Source: Linnemannia hyalina
Taxonomy: Eukaryota > Mortierellomycota > Mortierellomycetes > Mortierellales > Mortierellaceae
Reading direction: 5' to 3'
DNA length: 64,000 nucleotides
Assembly: GCA_019671135.1 (NCBI GenBank)
Contig: JAHRHY010000008.1
Coordinates: 2,108,001 to 2,172,000, forward strand
The translations under genes were made by a program, and so were the position numbers. A model generated the notes under the pieces. It saw only the letters and a list, made by a program, of their open reading frames with translations, ran no database searches and had not been told where the DNA came from. Below, one piece after another: positions 22,761-33,901 of this stretch (positions are counted from its first letter, which is position 1; each line of letters opens with the position of its first letter).

Positions 22761-22927
22761 AACCTCGCATTTTGTACAGCATCTTTTTTCGGTCATTACG
22801 GACATGTAATGGATCGATGGGACTGCTTTTTGAACTTTTTCGTTGTGTTTGTTTCTGAGAGGAGAGAAAGCGAACGACCGCTCTTCTTCGTTCTTGTTCC
22901 TTCCTGTTACTACACCACTCCTAGGAA

Positions 22928-25319
22928 ATGACACGACTACGAGCACTGACGCCTCTCTTGAGGCCAGCATCCTTCTCTACCTCAGCTAAAGCGTCGACAA
23001 CATCGGCAGCATTGTTTGACAAGGGCATTGTTGCACCAGACAAGGAGCCTTTCTCAATATACATACACTGGCCGTACTGCTCGAGGTAACCTTGCGACTG
23101 GAGTGAAGAATACCAGCCAACCAGTAACCAGATAACCAGTCGTGCTGACAACATACTCTTCCTACAAATGAGCATAGTAAATGCACGTATTGCAACTTCA
23201 ACAAATACGTCGACCCGAATGTCGATAACGAACGCATGGAACGTGCTCTGGTCACGGAACTAAAGTCCGAGCTTGCCCACTGGGGTCTTGATCAAGGAAA
23301 TCGACCTATCCGATCTGTCTACTTTGGAGGTACCTTAGACTTGTGTACGAATGTATTTACACTCCTCGTGGTTGTGAGGGGTCGCTAATTGGCTCATTGT
23401 TTTTATATTTGAACTGTGTAGGAGGCACACCTAGTCTTGCAAGGGTAAGCTACATACTTGTTGTTCGTTGTTGATATTTGCTCGGTGAAGAAAAAAGGTA
23501 GAATTGGACAGAAGAGTAATGATACGTGTTTTCTTGTTGTGCGATAGCCAAGAATGTTCGAGTTGGTGCTGGATACCCTGAGCAGTATGTGCGCATTGAC
23601 CAAGGACACTGAAATATCCATGGAGGTAAGAATGTCGTAGATATGTTGTGTACTCATGCACTTGTAGAGTGGCCTTCATATTGACAGCTTCACTTTCTTC
23701 ACTCCTTCACTTTTTCGATAGGGCAACCCATCCGTAAGTGTTATGAGCCTTTTAACACAATGACGACGGACAGCGTTGAAGAACCGATTGATCTTGACCA
23801 AAGTTAACTTTTGCTACCTGTAGTCGACTACATCGATAGAGACACTGAAAGCACTACGCGACATCGGTATCAACCGGTACTCCTTAGGAATCCAGTCATT
23901 CCAGGAGCACATCCTTACAGAACTCGGTCGAGACCACACCCCATCGACTGCACTAAAATCTTTACTTGATGCACGAGCTGTCTGGCCAGGGAAGGTATCG
24001 ATGGATCTGATTATGGGTCATGCTGGTCAGACGTTAGATGACTGGATCAAGGAACTTCGGTTCACGATGGACATTGTCGATGACCATCTGAGTCTTTACC
24101 ACCTCACCGTTGAGCCCGGTACCGCGTAAGTTACTTCTTTATTACTCTTATGGCCACTTGGATATGGGAGGAAACTGACGAGCTTATTTGATTTTGGTGG
24201 CAAAAATGTAGGTTGCACACTGATGTCAAGCAAGGAAAAACGACACTGCCAGATGGTGATCTGTCTACGGATATGTACGAGGCCACCATCCAGGTACCAA
24301 CTACCCATTTCGCTGCTATTCAACCCCATGTTCACTATACTTTGTTCAAGACGTGCTTATCATGTTTTTATATTGCCGCGAATCGATAGCTAACTCGAGA
24401 AGTTGGGTTTGAGCACTATGAGGTGTCTAACTTTGCGAGGAACAAGGCCTACAGCATGCATAACAGTGGCCACTGGCTCGGCATCGACTACCTTGGTACC
24501 TTACTGTCGTGGATGATGTTGTTTGTTTTGAGACAGGCAGGCAGGGTAACATGTTGATCGATACTGACAAAGAACCCTGTCTTTGTATGCTTGTTCGTTG
24601 TTCAATAGGCATAGGACCTGGCGCCCACGGTCGAATGAGCCATCCTCATACACGTCAAAAATTTCGCACATTCAACGTAAGTTGTTCTCTGATTTGCTTT
24701 TAAGTACCAACCCAAGTCCATGCTAAAAGACTCTTTAATCCTCTTTGTGCTGATAGGTACGAGACCCTGCTAGCTGGATGCGAGAGTGCGAGGAGCAAGG
24801 GACTGGGTAATCACTAGAGTCTTTACCGTTCTTGCTAATTTGGGATGACTGCGAGGGATACGTTAAACGCGATATCGCTGTAGCTCTGTTTTATGTATAT
24901 GTGTTTGACTGACAAAATACACATATGCCGCTGTGCGCTTTGTAGGAGAAGAAAGACGGACGCAATAGAACCAGAGGATTCTAAAAGAGAACTACTCGTC
25001 CTAGGTATGCGGACACGACGAGGAATTGACTTTGGCAGATTTTATCAACTAACAGGACAAGGCCTACTGGAGGTAAGCATACACCCTTTCTTCCTGAGCA
25101 TACAAAATGAAACGTGAAAACAAGCACTGATCACTTCCGTGGCTGACGTGCTCCGACTCTACTTTGGACTTGTGTTACCAATTGTAATAGTATTTGAACA
25201 AGGACGCGACGGCGTCGTGTATTGATGCGGGGTTGTTACAGCTCAGCGTAGCATCGTTGTCACCGACCGAGCGTGGCATGGCTGTTGCGGACGAGCTCTC
25301 TGTCCGCCTTCTTCCATAG
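22928..25319 (+). CDS. RSAD1: HemW/RSAD1-type radical SAM protein, mitochondrial
   Basis: Twelve exons in phase: 22928-23085, 23178-23329, 23422-23444, 23548-23625, 23722-23733, 23824-24125, 24212-24293, 24390-24495, 24609-24676, 24757-24806, 24946-25072 and 25191-25319, giving 428 residues. The N-terminus (MTRLRALTPLLRPASFSTSA) is a good mitochondrial targeting peptide. [20 protein letters not shown] holds the CxxxCxxC that binds the 4Fe-4S cluster and SAM. SVYFGGGTPSL, EGNPSS, GINRYSLGIQSF, YHLTVEPGTA and GIGPGAHGR follow in family order. The C-terminal part has LVLGMRTRRGID. HemW proteins bind heme and are proposed heme chaperones; they differ from true coproporphyrinogen oxidase HemN in the Cys motif spacing. 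Exon 5 is only 12 nt. Confidence 0.92.
23722..23733 (+). other. 12-nt coding microexon of the HemW-type gene
   Basis: The four codons for G-N-P-S sit between a perfect AG at 23720-23721 and a GTAAGT donor at 23734. They restore the conserved EGNPSS motif, so the microexon is very likely real. Confidence 0.85.
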
Positions 25320-25790
25320 CTTTTGTTTAGTTTTGAACAACGACTGGGACATTGCGAGTCAACCATGAAGGGCCAATTGAGCTTTAGAAGTAGTTTATTT
25401 TCCTGGTCGCCATAGTCTGTCAATGGATCAATGAAGGGCGCACTCCCGCACTTTCGTTCCTTCTTGTTCTTCTCCCCCACATATCTATTTTTCACGTACA
25501 TGTACCTGTACATGTACCCACCCAGGGAGCGGACATTTTTTTTAAATGCGCGTGAAAGAGTGCATCCAGGGGAAGCGACTGCTTTTTCTCTGATGCCGTT
25601 GTTCGTTGCCCTTCCATCAACCAAATCGCTGCTTGTGATTGGCTGCTGATCGGAGGTGTTTATTTTCGAGTGCTCATTGTAGTATTTGCATATGTAAGAA
25701 GTAACTTTGCTTCTTTTTTTTTTTTTTTTCTTCTCTTCTTTCCCCCAACCCTTTCCTCTCCCCTTCACACCCCACCAAACTATATCCACC
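25320..25790. promoter_or_regulatory. intergenic region upstream of SAH1
   Basis: 471 bp. A T-rich tract of about 18 T (25714-25731) and CT-rich sequence lie directly before the SAH1 ATG. No gene is supported. Confidence 0.5.
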
Positions 25791-27687
25791 ATGGTCTACA
25801 AAGTCGGTATGTCTCCACCTTCCATCTCACGGCCACTTCATCACCTCTTGTTGCTTTCAACAACAAAGTCAACAACTGCATGAAGGATGATCACATCAGC
25901 TCTGCGGGCGAAAAACCAAAACAAACAAAACAAACAAACAAACAAACAACCAGCCACGTACAGTACGGCGACATATTATTTTTTTCAGATCCTAATCTCT
26001 CCTCTTCATCCCGTTGACAACCGCTCCATGCAATAGCTGACATCAGCCTTGCCGCTTTCGGTCGCAAGGAAATCGAGCTTGCCGAGAACGAGATGCCCGG
26101 TCTTGTGGCTCTTCGTGTGAAGTACGGCCCCGCCCAGATCCTCAAGGGTGCCCGTATTGTCGGTTCGCTCCACATGACCATCCAGACCGCCGTCTTGATC
26201 GAGACCTTGACTGCCTTGGGTGCTGAGGTTACCTGGACTTCCTGCAACATCTTCTCCACTCAGGACCATGCTGCTGCTGCCATTGCCGAGTCTGGTGTCC
26301 CCGTAAGTCATGATTTTTGTTTGCTTCTGGTTTCGTGGGGTGAGGGCAATAGCATGAAGTGTGTGGGAAAATAAGTGATTCATTTAGAGTGAACGGACAA
26401 AACAATTGAGAAGGAGACAGAGCGTGAACAGTAAAAATAACTATGCAGAAGAAGTACAAGAGGCAATCGAAAAGACGAGAACATCAACGAAGAAGAGCGT
26501 GCATGACTTGTGACCCCATAGCAAGGATTGAGCATGAACAAAAAAGTCAATTGGGAGAGAATAACGTCAAAGCAGAACATGCACAACTCAATGGCAAAGG
26601 TTGAACAAGAATAATAAGTGAATGAACAATCAACTAACCAAACCCTCTTCGCAATGAAATCGTATATCAATAATAGGTCTTCGCCTGGAAGGGTGAGACT
26701 GATGAGGAGTACATGTGGTGCCTCGAGCAGCAGCTCCTCGCCTTCAAGGATGGCAAGGGCCCCAACCTGATCTTGGACGACGGTGGTGACTTGACCACCC
26801 TCATCCACGAGAAGTACCCCGAGCTCCTCGTCGAGATCAAGGGTATCTCTGAGGAGACCACCACCGGTGTCCACCACTTGTACAAGATGCTCAAGGACGG
26901 CAAGCTCAAGGTCCCCGCCATCAACGTCAACGACTCTGTCACCAAGTCCAAGTTCGACAACCTCTACGGATGCCGCGAGTCCTTGATCGACGGAATCAAG
27001 CGCGCCACCGACGTTATGATCGCCGGTAAGGTCGCCGTCGTTGCCGGATACGGTGATGTCGGAAAGGGATCCGCCGCTGCCCTCAAGGGTATGGGTGCCC
27101 GTGTCCTCGTCACCGAGATCGACCCCATCAACGCTCTCCAGGCCGCTATGGAGGGTTACGAGGTCACCACCATGGAGGAGGCCGTCGTGGAGGGTAACAT
27201 CTTTGTCACCACCACCGGCTGCCGTGACATTATCCGTGGCGAGCACTTTGCTGCCATGAGGGATGACTCGATTGTCTGCAACATTGGTCACTTCGACATT
27301 GAGTTGGACGTCGCTTGGTTGAAGAAGAACGCTATTTCCCACGTCAACATCAAGCCCCAGGTCGACCGCTTCCAGGTCGCCTCTGGCAACCACATCATCC
27401 TCTTGGCTGAGGGTCGCTTGGTCAACTTGGGATGCGCCACCGGCCACCCTTCGTTCGTCATGTCCAACTCTTTCTCCAACCAGGTCTTGGCCCAGATTGC
27501 TCTCTGGACCGACATTGAGTCTTACCCCTTGGGCGTCCACATGCTCCCCAAGAAGCTCGATGAGGAGGTCGCTGCCTCTCACTTGGCCAAGATTGGTGTC
27601 AAGCTCACCAAGTTGACCCCTGTCCAGGCCGAGTACCTCGGTCTCTCTCCCGAGGGTCCCTTCAAGCCCGAGCATTACCGCTACTAA
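25791..27687 (+). CDS. SAH1: S-adenosylhomocysteine hydrolase
   Basis: Three exons in phase: 25791-25806 (16 nt, MVYKV plus one base), 26037-26302 and 26677-27687, giving 430 residues, the normal eukaryotic length. The enzyme splits S-adenosylhomocysteine into adenosine and homocysteine with bound NAD, which relieves inhibition of methyltransferases. Visible landmarks: [15 protein letters not shown] and [15 protein letters not shown] in the substrate domain, [16 protein letters not shown], the NAD loop [18 protein letters not shown] (about residues 215-232), GHFDIELDV and the C-terminal KPEHYRY. That Lys/Tyr tail reaches into the neighbouring subunit's NAD site. Strong codon bias indicates high expression. 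An adenosine kinase begins at 63607 and would consume the adenosine product. Confidence 0.98.
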
Positions 27688-28237
27688 ATTGTCTTTACTT
27701 TGGCATCCCCTTTTTCACTCTTACCTATGAACTCTACTATTGTAGTGAACTAAGGAGAGTGAGTGAATGGGAACCGAAGCATGGGCAGACATCCTCTTTT
27801 AAAGACCAATTCAACTTGTATCATAGTCTTTTGTAATATTTGCACAACTCCAAACCAACAACACCCATAAAAATGAGGTTGCTCAACCACCCCACAAAAA
27901 AAAACGCCAATGTCCGACTTAGTCTTCATGGAAGTGATATGTTCAATAATGCTGTCAGCATGCCTTTGCTTTGAGGGCTTGAGCCCCAGAGTCCTGACAT
28001 GGACTGTTTGGAAGAGAGAAATGCGGTGCCTCAGATGGAACTTGTGCGTACTTTCCGACTGAAGGCCATGGGGGTCAAGACCATTGGTTCACTCGTCAGG
28101 TCCAAATGTGACCGCCTTTTTTCTCTTCAAGAAAGGCTCACAGTAACGCCGAGTGCACGGTTTGTTATTTATCCTTTTCATCTGACCGCTCTGATCAACA
28201 ACCTTGCACCCTTTGTTAATCCTCTTCCACGCGTCCT

Positions 28238-28279
<42 letters not shown>

Positions 28280-28572
28280 CTCTTCATCTCTCACTCGGCC
28301 TCGCCTTTTCATTCAATAATGACCGGTATGAACAGTTCTCTTTTTTCATTTTGCACACGGATGAGAAACAACAATAAAGAGCCGCAAAGAGATCAAGCCA
28401 CCAAAAGAGACATCATTCATTCTCCTCTCTCTAACAAGGAAGGCGCAAGCCTTAAAACAACTCTGCAAGCATAAAACTCACATTCAAGACAGACCTACAA
28501 ACTCACATCTTTTTTCTCCCTCTTAACACTCCATTCAAACTACATTCTCTACACATCATCAACGACAATAAA
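27688..28572. promoter_or_regulatory. intergenic region, SAH1 to RCC1, with T40 tract
   Basis: 885 bp with no credible gene; the 106-codon frame at 27999-28319 encodes poly-Phe from the T tract. From 28240 to 28279 there are 40 consecutive T. CT-rich sequence then leads to the RCC1 start. Confidence 0.5.
28240..28279. repeat. poly(T) tract, 40 nt
   Basis: Forty uninterrupted T, the longest homopolymer in the window, 294 bp upstream of the RCC1 start. The true length may differ because of sequencing slippage. Confidence 0.9.
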
Positions 28573-30192
28573 ATGGCACCTCGAAAAGTCACTCCATCCA
28601 CCCCCACCAAGCATCGCGCAGACGAAGACCACGCTCCCCGCCACAGGAAGCGTGTCGTTCAGCATCTCCCCTTTGCCAAGATCGCATCCCGCCCCGGACA
28701 GGTCTTTGTCTTTGGCACCGGAGACTGCGCTCAGCTCGGTCTCGGCGAGGGCACTCTCCTCCGCAAGAAACCCGCTAACGTAGCTGCTCTCAACGAGCAA
28801 CACATCGTCGATATCGCCGCTGGTAAGTTATCTGGATAGAGTCTCCACGCGTTTGTGAAAATAAAAAAAATAATCAATTCTAACCTAACGAACTTGCTTT
28901 TGTGAATAGGAGGAATGCATAACATGGCTTTAACCAAGGAGGGAAAGGTACCGGACCTTTACGACAGAAATACAGCACATTTCATGGCACACACACCCGC
29001 CAGCGGGTTTTCTTTGTCGTATGTTGATTTCCAAAGGAGACGACTCAGTCACTCACAATCCATCCAACAACATTCTTTGCGTTACTTTGCGACATTTCAA
29101 CTCACTTATAGCTTTGGTCCTGGGGAGTCAATGACCAGCGCACTCTCGGACGCTCAGGAGATGAGTACACTCCTATGCCAGTAGAAGGTCTTGACGATGT
29201 CAAAGTCGTCAGAGTTGCCTGCTCTGATTCATTGACTGTCGCCTTAACTGATCTCGGTCACGTCTATACCTGGGGTACTTTCAGAGTATGCAACGTTTCC
29301 TTTTCTTACTTTATACAGACTTATTGTTTGGATATGCTTACAATAAGAAACATCCCTAACTCCAAGCGTTTTCTTCATCTCATATTAGAGCGCGGAGGGA
29401 ATTCTCGGACACTCCAAGGAGACCGAGGTGCAGGACAACCCCACCAGGGTCGCCGGACTGGAGGATATTGTTGACATTGCTACTGGAACTGACCATGTCT
29501 TGGCCTTGGACAACACCGGTCTCATCTACAGCTGGGGTAACGGTCAGCAGATGCAGTTGGGACGCAGGATTGTCGCTCGCCGCATGCTCAACGGATTGAC
29601 CCCCGAGTCTGTCGGTGCCAAGAACATGACGAAGGTCGGAGCTGGCTCTTACCACTCATTCGCCATCGACAAGGACGGAAAGGCCTCTGCTTGGGGTCTC
29701 AACACCTATGGACAGTGCGGACTGGATGATGCCAAGGTTGAGAATATTCCCTCTGTCGGACCAATCAAGACCCTCAAGGATGAACATATTGTGGACATTC
29801 AGGGAGGCGAGCACCACTCGATCGCCTTGACCAAGGACGGGCGTCTCTTTGGATTCGGACGCTCGGACAGCCACCAACTTGGTTTGGGATACACCGAGCT
29901 CCCCGGAACTGAGGACACCACATCTCACAAGAAGGCCATCCGTACACCCACATTGATCCCTGGCTTGCCCCCAGTCGATGCCATCTCTGTCGGAGGCAAC
30001 CATACTCTTGCCTTGACCCGTGAGGGTGATGTTTACGCATGGGGTTTCGGCGAGATGTTGGCTTGCGGTAATGGTGAAGAGGAGGATGTCGAGAAGCCCT
30101 TGAAGTTGACTGGCCAAAAGATCGAAGGAGCTAAGATCGTCAAGGTCGCTGCTGGCGGTCAGCACTCTGTTATCCTAGTTGTCCATGCTTAA
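28573..30192 (+). CDS. RCC1: RCC1, Ran guanine nucleotide exchange factor
   Basis: Four exons in phase: 28573-28822, 28910-28947, 29112-29285 and 29389-30192, giving 421 residues. The N-terminus is basic (PRKVTPSTPTKHR, HRKR) and probably binds chromatin or acts as an NLS. Seven-bladed RCC1 repeats follow. Typical copies are VFVFGTGDCAQLGLG, WSWGVNDQRTLGR, YSWGNGQQMQLGRR, ASAWGLNTYGQCGL, LFGFGRSDSHQLGLG and VYAWGFGEMLACGNG. RCC1 (yeast Srm1, fission yeast Pim1) loads GTP on Ran in the nucleus and so sets the direction of nuclear transport. Exon 3 joins exon 2 at KEGK|LWSWG, which completes a repeat exactly and supports the splice choice. The gene shares its process with NUP98-96 nearby. Confidence 0.96.
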
Positions 30193-30645
30193 GTCCGCAT
30201 GTTTTTATACTAGTATTTTTTCTTTTTTGCTCTTCCCCCTTACCTTCAACCACACGCTTCTCAATAAATATCATAAACAGTGTCCATGTCTGCTAGTTTG
30301 TCTGTTTGTTCATGTGTGTGCGTGAATGTGGTATGTTCCAAAGAGGAGTGACTCTTGGGCCCACATGCCTCTGTGCCAGTCACGCTCTTCGCTCCTATCC
30401 TTTAAAGAAAGGAACGCGACACACAAAAAGTGATCATCATCAACCCCACCTTTCTTTTTCTTTACTTCCCCTTACATCCTTCGCTGCCGACGCCACCATA
30501 ACAGTCTTTTGCACCACTCGTTGCCCATACTAAAAGACAAAGACAGCTAGTTTCAACGAAAGCGGCAGCCTTGCTCCATTAAACCACCACCACCACCACG
30601 TCTCATCTCACTTTCCCGCTCTCACTCTCGCCCAAGTCGACCCGA
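30193..30645. promoter_or_regulatory. intergenic region, RCC1 to MON1
   Basis: 453 bp. An AATAAA at 30263-30268 probably ends RCC1. A (CCA)n run at about 30582-30599 and CT-rich sequence precede the MON1 ATG. Confidence 0.5.
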
Positions 30646-33315
30646 ATGAGCGCCCCTTCTCCTCCTGCAGTCCTGTCACCTGCAGGGTCAACAACCATGC
30701 TCTCACCCGACATGTCAACCTCTGCAGCCGGGTCCTCCTTCACGTCCCCTATCCAGTCCGCCACATCTCCAAGACTGATGCCCACAAAGTCAAGGCCAAC
30801 AACAGCCCTCGTCTTTGGTCAACAGGCAGAGACGCTCCAGCCCCACCTCCTCCCTCCTCCACTTCAAGATACTGAATCGCTCTCTAGTGACGACTTTGTT
30901 CTGTCAGCCTCATCTTCTTCGTCCGCACCTACTGGCACTGCAACGGCAGCAGGAGGGGATAGCCATTCCAAGGTGCCTTCCGCACGCAGTGGACTCAAGA
31001 CCATATCAGACTCCTTAAATCAGGACGACCAGAGCTCGGAGAGTAGTGACGACGCAGATGGTCGATTGACTGATACAGAGAGCGAGCAGGTCCGGGCGCG
31101 AACCAGAACAGGAACACCTGTCATCGCAGGGCGTACAAACAACCATCATCATGGAACTACAGAACATGGAACGACTACCAGCAGCGCGTTGCAGTCGCTT
31201 CGAGAGATTGAGGAGCATGATCACGAGGGTCGCCAGACACAACTCCAGGGGCTCGAGTCTAGATTTCGCACAACGACTCTGGTTGCTCAGGATCAGGACC
31301 TGACGAGCGACGGCGGTGACAGTACAACAGAGTCAGATATCCAACCCAAGAGTGCAATGGATCCTGCTCAAATCCAAGGCAAGTCTGTGCAAAATGATGA
31401 TGAGTTTTAGGCATGGTGTCACGATTGGGTCGTAAGGCTGACTTTTTTGTCTTCTTTGCTATCTATTGCTTTATAGACCAACTCAAGGTTCTTCGCCCAA
31501 AGCCCAGTAGCGGCAGTGTCGGCAATAACAGTCTCAGTTCACGACCAAAGTCGCATTTACAAAGGACAGCATCAATGAAGTCATACGACTCGGACGACAT
31601 TTCGAACAACCATGGAGGATACCAGAAGCACTATGGCGATGAAGATCATACCACCAGCGCATGGACGGAACATCGCAAACACTTTTTCATCCTCAGCAGT
31701 GCTGGAAAGCCCATCTATGCCAGATACGGAGATGAGTCGAGGATATCGAGTTACATGGGCGTCATTCAAGCCTTGATCAGCTTCTTTGCAGACAACGATG
31801 ATACACTTCGGTGTATTAATGCCGGCGAACATCGTTTTGTCTTTTTGCTCAAGGCACCCTTGTATCTCGTTTGTGTTTCTCGCTCAGGAGAGTCCGAGTC
31901 CCAGGTACGGAATACAGCAGAACGGATACCATGTGGTTGATAGAGGCAGTCCAACCATTCAATTGTTCTAATAATACTTTCTCTCATATATAGCTTCGAG
32001 ACCAACTTGGGTACCTGTATGCGCAAATCATTAGTGTGCTCACACAGTCGCAGATGACCAAGATTTTCGAACAGCGCAACAACTTTGACCTGCGAGGACT
32101 CATCGGCGGGACAGAGATCTTTTTGGACAGTCTGGGCAAGCTGATGAACACCTACCCCGGGTTCATGCTCGGTGCCATCCAATGCCTTACCATGCCCCGC
32201 GAACTTCGCGACAAAGTTGGAGCCGTCCTCGGCCGTGCCAAATGCAAAGTCAGTCTTCTTGCTTGCATTTTTCGCGAGATATCGTTACCATTACTAAGGA
32301 CAAATTATTAACGGCTTTATATATTTCAACTATTGCATATAATAGCCGCTGCTGTATGCGCTGTTGGTAACGCCGACACAGCTGATTACGCTACTTCGAC
32401 CACGAACACACTCAATGCACCCTGCGGATTTGCATCTAATCTTTAATCTGCTGTCGGGGTCGACCACATTTGAGAGTTCAGAGTCGTGGACACCTATCTG
32501 TCTGCCAAAGTTCAACAACAAGAGCTTTTTGCACGCCTATATTTGCTACATTGCCAAGAAGGTCTGCATGCTGCTAATCTCGCCAGACAAGGACAGCTTC
32601 TTTGAAATGTCCAGCGTCAAGCAGAAGGTAGTTGAAGGTCTTGAAGCAGGAGGCATGCTCGCCTCGTTGGAGAACTATGCAGCCGCAGGGACTCGAGGCG
32701 GGTTTTCCGTCGGTATGTACTTTTGTGCATGTGCAATTTTTTTTACCCTTTTTTTGACTTTGCCATTTTTTGGACATTTCCTCCATGAAGTGTACTGCCA
32801 CCTCGTCAGTAAATGTTGACTTGATTATACTTTTCGGTACATTTAATAGGTGATACCGGTATTCCGGGATTGCGGCACTTTTTGTACAAGTCGCGTGTAA
32901 ATGTTCAGTTTACTATGCCCGAGTTGACTGAGCCTTATGCTACTACAACTGCAAGGAAGCGACTCCTCCGACAGTACCAGAACATGAATGAACGGATGCA
33001 TCGGAAAACCCGCCCCCTCAAGCTATTGTTCCATGTTGGCGAGCAAGAAACCTTACTTGGCTGGGTAATTTTATGGACCCTTTCCATTTTTGTTCATGGC
33101 AGTCGTTTTTTGTACGATGATTGTTTCTAATCATAGTGTACCTTTCTTCCCCTCGGTGATAGGTGACATCGGGATTCGAGTTGTATGCAGCGTTCGGACC
33201 GTTGGTGTCGAAGAGTGCCGTTGTTTTGATGTCGAACAAGTTGCTCAAGTGGATTCGCAAGCAGGAAGACAGCCTCTTGATCCTCAACTCTCCTAGCTTT
33301 GAAAAGTTCAAATGA
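30646..33315 (+). CDS. MON1: MON1, subunit of the Mon1-Ccz1 Rab7 exchange factor
   Basis: Six exons: 30646-31378, 31477-31904, 31994-32248, 32346-32712, 32850-33064 and 33163-33315, giving 716 residues. The first intron has a GC donor (GCAAGT at 31379) and an AG at 31475-31476; no GT site before the in-frame stop at 31408 keeps the frame. The first 240 residues are Ser/Thr-rich and disordered. The folded part starts at EHRKHFFILSSAGKPIYARYGDE, the hallmark of MON1, and continues with MGVIQALISFFADN, HRFVFLLKAPLYLVCVSRSGE, LRDQLGYLYAQIISVLT, HPADLHLIFNLL and HFLYKSR. MON1 with CCZ1 activates Ypt7/Rab7 on late endosomes and vacuoles for fusion and autophagy. Three longin-like domains are expected. 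An AATAAA lies at 33320, only 5 bp after the stop. Confidence 0.95.
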
Positions 33316-33901
33316 TCATAATAAAGGATCCTCAGTGATTGCTTACGAAGCATAAGAGTTGGTGGTGGCGAACTCTACTCTTCATATCGACTTCGCCTGC
33401 CTGGATGCTTAGTAATTGGCCTTGTGTCTCGTAGGCACAGCCTTCCAAATGGTTAATCAGTTGTGACTGTGCCTGCAGCCCTTAAGCCTAATGCCCCCTT
33501 CACCCTAAACATAAAAAGAGGTGTCGCACCCACTCATTTTTTTCGCATCACTCCTTTCTCTCTCCTCGACGATCCCATCCTCTTATAAACTGCGTTCGTC
33601 TCTTCGTTCTCCTCCCTCTCTCTATCCTCACCCACTCGCCTCTCCACATCCACACCACCCAAACTCAGGAAGAACAAGGAAGGCAACCATCAACAAACTA
33701 CAACAACAACAACAACAACAACAACCACACATAAAATAAACGACGCGCGGATCGTGAGCCAATCGTTTTATTTTCTTGTGTCGCGAGTCTAATTTCGCTC
33801 TCGCAGCCTTTTCCACACACAATACACAGCCAACAACAACAACAGCAAAACGTCGTTGAATACCTCCTTCCTCTCCCTTCCAACTCCCGACTCCCTACAT
33901 C
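33316..33901. promoter_or_regulatory. intergenic region, MON1 to NUP98-96
   Basis: 586 bp. CT-rich sequence at about 33540-33660 and an (AAC)n run at about 33697-33725 lie in the probable 5' UTR of the nucleoporin gene. No gene is supported. Confidence 0.5.

Noticed and set aside
21600..22782. 393-codon minus-strand frame across UGP1
   Set aside because: It is a shadow of the plus-strand gene caused by strong codon bias; the plus-strand frame is clearly UGP1.
21620..25203. Identical 18-nt string at two intron/exon borders (UGP1 exon 4 and HemW exon 12)
   Set aside because: Both encode Y-L-N-K after an AATAG acceptor; the match does not extend and looks like chance plus shared codon bias.
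26380..27675. 431-codon minus-strand frame across SAH1
   Set aside because: Shadow of the SAH1 coding strand with repetitive Val/Leu/Gly/Asp composition.
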